NCBI GenBank assembly: GCA_021205005.1
Contig: JAJPYK010000190.1
Location: 1-9,058, forward strand
Origin: Paraprevotella sp.
GTDB taxonomy: Bacteria; Bacteroidota; Bacteroidia; Bacteroidales; Bacteroidaceae
Length of the DNA: 9,058 nt
Direction: 5' to 3'
The position numbers were made by a program, and so were the translations under genes. Positions 1-5,780 of the stretch are shown here, one piece after another; the first letter of the stretch is position 1; every line of letters starts with the position of its first letter. The notes under the pieces were generated by a model. It was not told the origin of the DNA. It ran no database searches and saw only the letters and a list, made by a program, of their open reading frames with translations.

Positions 1-68
1 GTTCCCTGAAGTTCCTTATCTTTTCACTGTGTTTTTCATAGTATTAGATTTAAGGTTAACAAAGGTTT

Positions 69-90
69 GGCTCAGCGGAGCCCTTTTTTT
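69..90 (+). terminator. Intrinsic terminator of an upstream gene
   Basis: GGCTC (69-73) pairs perfectly with GAGCC (78-82) across the 4-base loop AGCG, followed by C and seven T (84-90). This is a standard rho-independent terminator on the plus strand. No gene is recognisable in bases 1-68, so it most likely ends a gene whose coding part lies left of the window. In related genomes indolepyruvate oxidoreductase genes often sit beside paaK, but nothing here proves that neighbour. Confidence 0.75.
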
Positions 91-145
91 ATGCCCTGCA
101 GCGAGAAAAACCGTCTTGTGAGGTGAAAAAATAAAGGGAAAACGC

Positions 146-175
146 CTTGTCTTGCTATTGTTTTGCGTATCTTTG
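146..175 (+). promoter_or_regulatory. Bacteroidota-type promoter for paaK
   Basis: TATCTTTG at 168-175 fits the Bacteroidota -7 consensus TAnnTTTG exactly. CTTG at 146-149 is a 3-of-4 match to the -33 TTTG element, 18 bases upstream. Transcription would start near 181, giving a leader of about 24 bases before the ATG at 205. Its place between the terminator at 69-90 and paaK suggests that paaK and the ACT gene form their own transcription unit. Confidence 0.6.
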
Positions 176-204
176 CCCATATTATGAATAAAACATAAGC
201 CTTA

Positions 205-1504
205 ATGTATTTACATGAAGAATTAGAGCCCCTGACACGATCCGAATTGGACGCGTTGCAGAGCGAACGGCTGCGGCAGACCATCCGCCGTTGCATGAAT
301 TCACCTTTTTATCGGGAGCGGTTCGCCCGATGTCATTTATCGCCTTCCGACATCCGTTCGCCGAGAGATCTGTATAAGATCCCTTTCACTACGAAACAGG
401 ATTTACGCGACCATTATCCTTTCGGACTGGCTGCCGTGCCCATGAGCGAGGTGGTGCGCCTGCATTCTTCCAGCGGCACTACGGGGACACCTACGGTGAT
501 CCTGCATACGCAAAAGGATTTGGACGAATGGGCCGAGGCCGTGGCGCGTTGTCTTTATATGGTGGGTTTGCGACGGGGCGACGTGTTCCAAAATTCGTCG
601 GGCTACGGGATGTTCACGGGCGGACTGGGATTTCAGTACGGGGCCGAACGTCTGGGTATGTTGACCGTGCCGGCTGCGGCGGGCAACACCAAGCGTCAGA
701 TCAAGTTCATCATGGATTTCGGGACGACGGCCTTGCATGCCATTCCCAGTTACGCCAGCCGCATCCATGAGGTGATGGAGAAAATGGGGATAGATCCGTT
801 GCGCAACACGAAGTTGCGGACGCTCATCATCGGGGCGGAACCGCATTCGGAAGAGCAGCGTCGGCGGATTGAAGACATGTTGGGGGTGAAGGCTTACAAT
901 TCTTTCGGCATGTCGGAGATGTGCGGTCCCGGCGTGGCGTTCGAATGTATGGAACAGAACGGACTGCATATTTGGGAAGATTATTATATCGTGGAGATCA
1001 TAGACCCCGTGACGTTGGAGCCTGTGCCCGATGGCGAGGTGGGAGAGTAGGTGCTCACCACTATCAATCGCGAGGCTATGCCTCTACTGCGTTACCGCAC
1101 GCGCGACCTGACCCGTTTTCTGCCCGGCGAATGCCCCTGCGGGCGTCATCACCGGAGGTTGGACCGCATGAAAGGACGGAGCGATGACATGATGATCCTG
1201 AAGGGCGTCAATATCTTCCCCATCCAGATAGAGACCGTCTTGATGCAGTTCGAGGAGCTGGGGGACGGAGTATCTCATCACGCTGACCAACGAGGAGGCC
1301 AACGACTTGATGACGGTGGAGGTGGAGCTGAAAGAGTTCTGCGACGATTATCCCCGTTTGCAGGCGTTGACCAAGGAAATCACGAGGCGGCTCAAGGATG
1401 AGATCCTGCTGACGCCCGTGGTGAAGCTGGTGCCCAAGGGAGCGTTGCCTCAACAGGAAGGCAAGGCCGTCAGAGTGAAAGATTTACGAAAGACATTGAT
1501 TTAA
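205..1504 (+). pseudogene. paaK: Phenylacetate/aryl-acid-CoA ligase, disrupted by amber stop and frameshift
   Basis: AMP-forming ligase of the PaaK family, which activates phenylacetate or related aryl acids with ATP and CoA in the cytoplasm. Seen: the ATP/AMP-binding loop SSSGTTGTPT (residues 88-97), the YNSFGMSEM motif (231-239), the RYRTRD hinge region, and the C-terminal segment RMKGRSDDMMILKG with the usual FP-QIE that follows. The frame from 205 meets TAG at 1048-1050 (codon 282), inside a stretch that in the family reads GELVLTT, so a Leu codon (TTG to TAG) is the simplest origin. The same frame resumes at 1051 and is lost at the G run 1260-1264, where four G instead of five would give ELGTEYLITL and join the frame ending at TAA 1502-1504. 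Repaired, the protein would be about 432 residues, normal for PaaK. The 281-residue fragment lacks the C-terminal lid domain and should be inactive. Sequencing or assembly error cannot be excluded. The substrate is inferred; indoleacetate or another aryl acid is possible. Confidence 0.88.
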
Positions 1505-1518
1505 AAAGCAGGATAGTG

Positions 1519-1947
1519 ATGACAGTACATCAGATTGCTATTTTCGTGGAGAACAAATCGGGCACGCTTTTGCAGGTCTTGGATTTGTTCAAGGAGTCGC
1601 GCATACAATTGATCGCGTCCACCATTTCCGATACGGTGGAGTACGGCATTTACCGTATCATCTGTTCCGAACCGATGCGGGCTTTCGAGGTGTTGAAATC
1701 GGCCGGAATCTCGGCCAGCGTGTCGGAAGTGTTTGCCTTGGTGTTGGACAATCGGCCCGGAAGGGCGGCCGACGCCCTCAGATGGATTACGGGTGAGGGG
1801 ATCGGCATTTCTTATCTTTATTCGTTTCTGTTGGGCGGTAAGGGCATTTTGGTGTTCCGTACGGATGATGCCGGGCGGACGAAAGAGGTGATTCGCCTGC
1901 GCCGGCTCGGGGTGTTGGACGATGCGGGCCTATTGGCTCTCGCATGA
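1519..1947 (+). CDS. Tandem ACT-domain protein
   Basis: A 142-residue cytoplasmic protein made of two ACT-like halves, about residues 4-66 and 71-138. The first half opens with the typical QIAIFVENKSGTL beta-strand and ligand loop, and the second with VLDNRPGRAADAL. ACT domains bind amino acids and commonly act allosterically; this stand-alone two-domain form is often found beside paaK and annotated as acetolactate-synthase small-subunit-like. I infer a role sensing an aromatic amino acid or its breakdown for the neighbouring ligase; the ligand is unknown. I choose ATG at 1519; a GTG directly before it at 1516 would add one residue. The gene starts 14 bases after the paaK stop, so the two are probably co-transcribed. 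It is intact although paaK is broken. The C-terminal dozen residues (from about 130) are not clearly part of the domain. Confidence 0.85.
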   Translation: MTVHQIAIFVENKSGTLLQVLDLFKESRIQLIASTISDTVEYGIYRIICSEPMRAFEVLKSAGISASVSEVFALVLDNRPGRAADALRWITGEGIGISYLYSFLLGGKGILVFRTDDAGRTKEVIRLRRLGVLDDAGLLALA

Positions 1948-1988
1948 ACGGAAGCGGTGTCGGTGCTGTTCCCGAATTTCCGGTCTGT

Positions 1989-2258
1989 TCAAACGTCCCA
2001 GTAATTTCGGGCGATGCGTTGCATGCGTGCCCGGTTGGGGACGGTCTGCATGTCTTCGTCTACATAGCATAAGTCGGATAGCGCGTACAGGTCCTCGGCT
2101 TCGTCGGTCTGTCCCGACTCCGACAGGCGGAAGATGTGATTGCGTGCATCTACGATTTTGATACTTTCCCGATTGTAGATCGGGTCGGAGGTCCGTTGGA
2201 TCTGTTCGGACACGAAACGGTAAAGGGCTTCTATGAAATCATCTGCTTCTGCTGACAT
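1989..2258 (-). CDS. Small acidic protein of unknown function (89 aa)
   Basis: I do not recognise a named family. The protein is 89 residues, acidic, with no signal peptide or membrane segment. It has a probable N-terminal amphipathic helix (residues 5-22), a central segment with DPIYNRESIKIVDARNHIF (25-43) that looks like a short beta-strand-rich unit, and a C-terminal helix rich in Arg (75-85). The balanced, non-repetitive composition, a matching promoter-like element upstream (2332-2339) and the lack of any larger overlapping frame support a real gene. It is convergent with the ACT gene, with only 41 bases between the two stops and no clear terminator between them. No strong Shine-Dalgarno precedes the ATG, as is common in this phylum. 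Function cannot be inferred from context. Confidence 0.72.
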   Translation of the reverse strand: MSAEADDFIEALYRFVSEQIQRTSDPIYNRESIKIVDARNHIFRLSESGQTDEAEDLYALSDLCYVDEDMQTVPNRARMQRIARNYWDV

Positions 2259-2331
2259 GTCGGGGGAATGGGTGAGAGGGTGAATGTTTGTTTCTTCTCC
2301 ACAGGACGTTACGGTCCGGACGGATTGCGGA

Positions 2332-2339
2332 CAAAGTTA
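2332..2339 (-). promoter_or_regulatory. Promoter -7 element for the 89-aa protein gene
   Basis: On the minus strand the sequence reads TAACTTTG, an exact TAnnTTTG match. It lies about 73 bases upstream of the start codon at 2258, giving a predicted leader of roughly 65 bases. The -33 region (around 2359-2363) is only a weak match. Bases 2259-2500 hold no gene; this element and the divergent one at 2468-2475 are all that I can support there. Confidence 0.5.
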
Positions 2340-2467
2340 GGATAAAAACGAGAGTTCCTTTCCCGGCAGACTTCGATTTCACGACTTATTAAATTCTTTT
2401 ATGTATCTTACGGATAGATTTAACAAGACGTGAATGAGACACGTGTAGTGTGGCTGTGGTTTTTGGT

Positions 2468-2475
2468 TAACTTTG
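2468..2475 (+). promoter_or_regulatory. Promoter -7 element for the acetyltransferase gene
   Basis: TAACTTTG matches the Bacteroidota -7 consensus exactly and ends 25 bases before the ATG at 2501. Transcription would begin near 2481, giving a leader of about 20 bases that contains AAGGA close to the start codon. The -33 region near 2445-2450 is weak. Its location supports ATG 2501 as the true start. Confidence 0.55.
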
Positions 2476-2500
2476 TCGCGAAGAAAACAGTATAAGGAAG

Positions 2501-3277
2501 ATGGAAAAGGAATGTTGGGTCCGTCCTACGGCTCCCTGTGAATATGAGGAAACGGAACGTGTGACGAGAGATGCGTTTTGGAATTATTATGCACCCGGAT
2601 GTTATGAGCATTATTTGCTCCATCGGATGAGGAACTGTCCGGACTTGCTTCGGGAGCTGGATTTGGTGGCGGTGGCCGACGGAAAAGTAGCGGCCAACTC
2701 GGTGTGCATGAAAGCGCGTCTGCTGACAGACGAGGGGAGAGAGGTGTCCGACATACTGACCTTGGGACCGATTGCTGTCCGTCCGGAGTTTCAATGCCGG
2801 GGGATAGGCGGCCGGTTGATAGCGCATACGAAGCATGTGGCTCGTGATCTCGGTTACCGTGCCATCCTGTTGTGCGGCGATCCGGAGTATTATGTGCGTC
2901 AGGGTTTCGTGCCGGCCGAGACTTTCGGCATACGGAATGCGGAGAACTTTTTTATGGATGCTCTCCTGGCCTGCGAGTTGTTCGAAGGGGCTTTGTCCGG
3001 CATGGGAGGACGCTATTTTGAACATGAGATTTATCAAATAGATCCGGATGAGGCCGAAACTTTCGACCGGACGTTTCCCTATAAAGAAAAGCGGCGTCCT
3101 GATGTAAGAACGGTTCGCCTGGCTGGTGAACCGATGCAGGAAAGCCTGAATAAGAAACTCCGCAAGTTCCGGAAACGGGACTTGCGGAGTTTTCATGATG
3201 AGAGTAGATGCCCTTCGGTTATTTCACAGGCATCTTGTCTATACGTCTTTGATGACGGCCTCCTTCGAAATCGGTAG
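2501..3277 (+). CDS. GNAT-family N-acetyltransferase, C-terminal end doubtful
   Basis: Cytoplasmic acyltransferase of the GNAT superfamily, using acetyl-CoA; the acceptor is unknown. The fold signature is clear: motif A at residues 88-110 with LGPIAVRPEFQ and the pyrophosphate-binding loop QCRGIGG (98-104), then motif B around LCGDPEYYVRQGF (124-136). This arrangement is YhbS-like. The start is supported by a promoter element and AAGGA just upstream. The frame as read gives 258 residues, longer than the roughly 190-220 typical of this group. From about residue 198 the sequence is basic and unlike the family; residues about 219-231 are encoded by the terminator hairpin at 3155-3193, and the last 59 bases overlap the 3' end of rpiB on the opposite strand. 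In the next frame a TGA sits at 3147-3149, just before the hairpin. I infer a lost stop or a small frameshift near the 3' end; the catalytic domain looks intact. Confidence 0.82.
   Translation: MEKECWVRPTAPCEYEETERVTRDAFWNYYAPGCYEHYLLHRMRNCPDLLRELDLVAVADGKVAANSVCMKARLLTDEGREVSDILTLGPIAVRPEFQCRGIGGRLIAHTKHVARDLGYRAILLCGDPEYYVRQGFVPAETFGIRNAENFFMDALLACELFEGALSGMGGRYFEHEIYQIDPDEAETFDRTFPYKEKRRPDVRTVRLAGEPMQESLNKKLRKFRKRDLRSFHDESRCPSVISQASCLYVFDDGLLRNR
3155..3193. terminator. Bidirectional intrinsic terminator between acetyltransferase gene and rpiB
   Basis: A 13-base arm at 3155-3167 (AAACTCCGCAAGT) pairs perfectly with 3180-3192, and three more pairs (3168-3170 with 3177-3179, one of them U-G) close a 6-base loop at 3171-3176. 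The stem is 16 pairs. TTTT at 3190-3193 serves the plus strand; on the minus strand the stem is followed by TTTCTTATT. It lies just after rpiB and would end the whole pentose operon, as well as the acetyltransferase transcript. It falls inside the acetyltransferase frame as given, which is unusual. Confidence 0.85.
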
Positions 3278-3659
3278 AGAAGAACTCGTCCATGATCTTG
3301 CGGGCCATTTCGGTGTCGATGAACCGACCCGGCATTACCAGCACGTTGGCATCGTTGTGCTGACGGCACAAATGGGCGATTTCCGGTATCCAGCTCAATC
3401 CGGCCCGTATGCCCTGATGTTTGTTCAGGGTCATGCAGATGCCTTCGCCACTGCCGCAGAGGCCAATGCCTGGATAGCATTCGCCTTGTTCTACGGCCAG
3501 CGCGAGCGGATGGGCATAGTCGGCATAGTCGCAACTGGCTTCGGAGTCTGTACCGAAATCCTTATAGGCGTAGCCCTTTTCCGTCAGATACTGTTTCACG
3601 AACTGTTTAAGTTCAAATCCGGCGTGGTCCGATGCCAGCCCTACGGTCTTGACCTTCAT
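3219..3659 (-). CDS. rpiB: Ribose-5-phosphate isomerase B
   Basis: Interconverts D-ribose-5-phosphate and D-ribulose-5-phosphate in the non-oxidative pentose phosphate pathway; cytoplasmic RpiB/LacAB family. The 146-residue length is normal. Seen: N-terminal strand and ASDHAGFELK (residues 9-18) with the substrate-binding Asp11-His12, the catalytic Cys68 in CGSGEG (68-73), NKHQGIRA (79-86), and HNDANVLVMPGR (101-112), which carries the phosphate-binding and ring-opening region. The loop reads CGSGEG where the E. coli type has Ile in place of Glu; this looks like a lineage variant rather than a defect. The ATG lies 2 bases after the tkt stop, so translation is probably coupled. It is the last operon gene, followed by the hairpin terminator at 3155-3193. 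An allose-6-phosphate role is known for some RpiB proteins but is not suggested by this context. Confidence 0.95.
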   Translation of the reverse strand: MKVKTVGLASDHAGFELKQFVKQYLTEKGYAYKDFGTDSEASCDYADYAHPLALAVEQGECYPGIGLCGSGEGICMTLNKHQGIRAGLSWIPEIAHLCRQHNDANVLVMPGRFIDTEMARKIMDEFFSTDFEGGRHQRRIDKMPVK

Positions 3660-3661
3660 TA

Positions 3662-5677
3662 TTAAAGCATGGCTTTTACTTGGTTATACACGTTCTGTGC
3701 CGTGAAGCCGAGTTTCTCGTCGAGTACCTTGTAGGGAGCGGAAAAACCGAAGCTTTCCAAACCGTACACTTTGCCGTGAGCGCCTACCAATCCTTGGAGA
3801 TTGACGGGAAGTCCGGCGGTAAGGCCGAAGATCTTGGCGTCTGCGGGCAGGACTTTTTCCTGATAGCAGGGACACAGGCTGCGGAACAAGCCTTCGGACG
3901 GGCAGCTTACGATACGTACCTTCACGCCGTCGGCACGCAATAAGGCGGCACCGGCCACAAGTGTGGATACCTCGGAACCGGAAGCCACGAGAATGGCTTC
4001 CGGATTTTCGTCCGATCCGGCCACGATATAAGCTCCATTGGCGGCTTGACTGTAATCGTTGCCTGCGGGTAGCATTTCGATATTCTGTCGGGAGAGGATA
4101 AGGGCCGAAGGCGTATCCGTATTCTCCATGGCCAGTTTCCAGCAGACAGTGGTCTCTTCGGCATCAGCCGGACGGAGTACGAGCAGGGAGTTCTGTCCGT
4201 GATGGTTTTTGAGTTTTTCCATTAGGCGGATCTGGGCTTCTTGCTCCACAGGTTCGTGAGTCGGTCCGTCTTCACCTACGCGGAATGCGTCGTGTGTCCA
4301 GATGAACTTGACGGGTACTTGCATCAAAGCGGCCATTCGGACGGCCGGTTTCATATAGTCGGAGAAGACGAAGAACGTACCGCAGGCAGCAATGACGCCT
4401 CCGTGAAGCATCATGCCGATACAGCAGCAGGCCATGGTCAGTTCGGCTACGCCGGCCTGGAAGAATGCGCCGCTGAAATCGCCCGAAGTGAAAGCATGCG
4501 TTTTCTTGAGGAATCCGTCGGTCTTGTCCGAATTGGACAGGTCGGCCGAAGCACAGATCATGTTGGGCACCTGTTCTGCCAATGCACCCAATACGGTGGC
4601 GGAAGCGTTGCGGGTAGCATCGTTCGCCTTTTGTTGAATGCCGGCCCAATCCACTTTGGGAGCTACGCCGCTGAACCATTCGGTTTGTAGGGCCGCCTTT
4701 TCGGGGTTGGCTTCAGCCCAAGCCTTTTCTTCTGCATGACGGGCGGCTACGATATCTTTCAATTCTTCCGCACGCCGGGCATAGAGTGCCTTTACATCAT
4801 CAAAGATGACGAACGGATTCTCAGGATCTGCACCCAGGTTCTTCATCGTGTTCTTGTAGGCATCTCCACCGAGAGGAGCGCCGTGGGTCTTGCAATTGTG
4901 TTCGTAAGATGAATTGTCATCCTTGCGTGCTCCCTTGCCCATAATACATTTTCCAATGATCAGTGTGGGGCGGTGAGTCTCAGCCTGGGCCGCTTTCAGT
5001 GCGTCTCGGATTTGGTCGCAATCGTTACCGTTGATTTCAATGACATTCCAGTTCCATGCCCGGAATTTCATGGCCGTATTTTCTGTCGTTACGTCCTTGG
5101 TTTCGGTAGACAACTGTATGTCGTTGGAGTCGTAGAACATCACAAGATTATTCAGTTCCAGGCAACCGGCAATACGTCCTGCTCCTTGTGAGATCTCTTC
5201 TTGTACACCGCCGTCGGAGATATAAGCGTAGATCGTTTCTTTTCCGAACGTAGGATTACCTGTCCGTGCAGCCAGGAACTTGGCTGCGATGGCTGCGCCT
5301 ACGGCAAAAACATGTCCCTGACCCAACGGACCGGAAGTGTTCTCGATGCCTCTCATGACATCAACTTCAGGATGACCCGGAGTGGGAGATCCCCATTGAC
5401 GCAACTGCTTCAATTCATCGAGAGTAAACTTGCCGATAAGGGCCAACTGCGAATAGAGCATGGGAGCCATGTGTCCCGGGTCGAGGAAAAAGCGGTCGCG
5501 TCCTTCCCATTTCGGATTGGCCGGATCGTATTGCAAGAACTCGGAATACAATACGTTGATGAAATCGGCACCGCCCATTGCCCCTCCCGGATGTCCGGAT
5601 TTGGCTTTTTCGACCATGGAAGCAGCTAAAATACGGATGTTGTCGGCTGCATGGTTCATTACTTGTTTGCTGTTCAT
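3662..5677 (-). CDS. tkt: Transketolase
   Basis: Thiamine-diphosphate enzyme moving two-carbon ketol units between pentose, tetrose and hexose phosphates; cytoplasmic homodimer. The 671-residue length is standard. N-terminal TPP-binding domain (about 1-290): SGHPGG (27-32), GH at 68-69, TPGHPE (99-104), metal/TPP residues Asp155 and Asn185, His265 in THGAPLG. Middle Pyr domain (about 355-530): Asp379, catalytic Glu412 in GVAEL, HD at 462-463, GEDGPTHEPVEQ (468-479) with His474. C-terminal domain about 545-671. All active-site His, Asp and Glu residues of E. coli TktA that I can place are present. The loop before the metal site reads SDGGVQEE rather than the classical GDGxxxEG; this seems usual for Bacteroidota. 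It is third in the operon, 84 bases after araB, with two hairpins in that gap, and 2 bases before rpiB. It would handle the xylulose-5-phosphate produced from arabinose. Confidence 0.96.
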   Translation of the reverse strand: MNSKQVMNHAADNIRILAASMVEKAKSGHPGGAMGGADFINVLYSEFLQYDPANPKWEGRDRFFLDPGHMAPMLYSQLALIGKFTLDELKQLRQWGSPTPGHPEVDVMRGIENTSGPLGQGHVFAVGAAIAAKFLAARTGNPTFGKETIYAYISDGGVQEEISQGAGRIAGCLELNNLVMFYDSNDIQLSTETKDVTTENTAMKFRAWNWNVIEINGNDCDQIRDALKAAQAETHRPTLIIGKCIMGKGARKDDNSSYEHNCKTHGAPLGGDAYKNTMKNLGADPENPFVIFDDVKALYARRAEELKDIVAARHAEEKAWAEANPEKAALQTEWFSGVAPKVDWAGIQQKANDATRNASATVLGALAEQVPNMICASADLSNSDKTDGFLKKTHAFTSGDFSGAFFQAGVAELTMACCCIGMMLHGGVIAACGTFFVFSDYMKPAVRMAALMQVPVKFIWTHDAFRVGEDGPTHEPVEQEAQIRLMEKLKNHHGQNSLLVLRPADAEETTVCWKLAMENTDTPSALILSRQNIEMLPAGNDYSQAANGAYIVAGSDENPEAILVASGSEVSTLVAGAALLRADGVKVRIVSCPSEGLFRSLCPCYQEKVLPADAKIFGLTAGLPVNLQGLVGAHGKVYGLESFGFSAPYKVLDEKLGFTAQNVYNQVKAML

Positions 5678-5696
5678 TGTTTATACATATTTAAAT

Positions 5697-5721
5697 GCCG
5701 GTTCCGCTTCCGGAGTCCGGC
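5697..5721 (-). other. Intercistronic hairpin upstream of tkt
   Basis: In the araB-tkt gap GCCGG (5697-5701) pairs with CCGGC (5717-5721), and inside it TCCG (5703-5706) pairs with CGGA (5711-5714) around a 4-base loop, with a small 1/2-base internal loop. On the minus-strand RNA the hairpin ends about 20 bases before the tkt start codon and is followed by an A/U-rich leader. It has no U tract, so it is not a terminator; protection of the tkt-rpiB 5' end after mRNA cleavage is one possible role. Confidence 0.5.
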
Positions 5722-5749
5722 CGTGGTTAGACTTTAGTACTTTTTGAGG

Positions 5750-5780
5750 AAAACCGGAGCTTTACAAGTGATAAAGCTCC
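5750..5780 (-). terminator. Attenuator-like hairpin over the araB stop codon
   Basis: Nine perfect pairs, 5756-5764 with 5772-5780, enclose a 7-base loop (5765-5771). On the minus-strand RNA the araB stop codon (5762-5764) begins the downstream arm, and the stem is followed by GG and then UUUU (5753-5750). The short U tract suggests partial termination at best. A ribosome terminating at araB would cover the stem, so any effect would depend on araB translation. Confidence 0.45.

Noticed and set aside
72..296. 74-codon minus-strand frame across the paaK leader
   Set aside because: It spans a terminator, a promoter and the paaK start, with low-complexity Arg/Ser/Phe composition; not a credible gene.
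403..969. 188-codon open frame on the minus strand opposite paaK
   Set aside because: It is fully antisense to recognised PaaK coding sequence, is rich in His and Arg as expected of a GC-rich shadow frame, and has no family signature.
1948..1988. Possible terminator between the ACT gene and the convergent 89-aa gene
   Set aside because: Only a weak CGGAA/TTCCG pairing with a long loop and no T tract is present.
2439..2446. ACACGTGT palindrome upstream of the acetyltransferase promoter
   Set aside because: An 8-base palindrome is expected about every 256 bases by chance, and no flanking symmetry extends it, so I do not call an operator.
3195..3665. 156-codon plus-strand frame opposite rpiB
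   Set aside because: It covers the complete RpiB gene in antisense and has no recognisable domain.
4241..4690. 149-codon plus-strand frame opposite tkt
   Set aside because: It lies entirely within the transketolase gene, whose active-site motifs are read on the other strand; no independent evidence.
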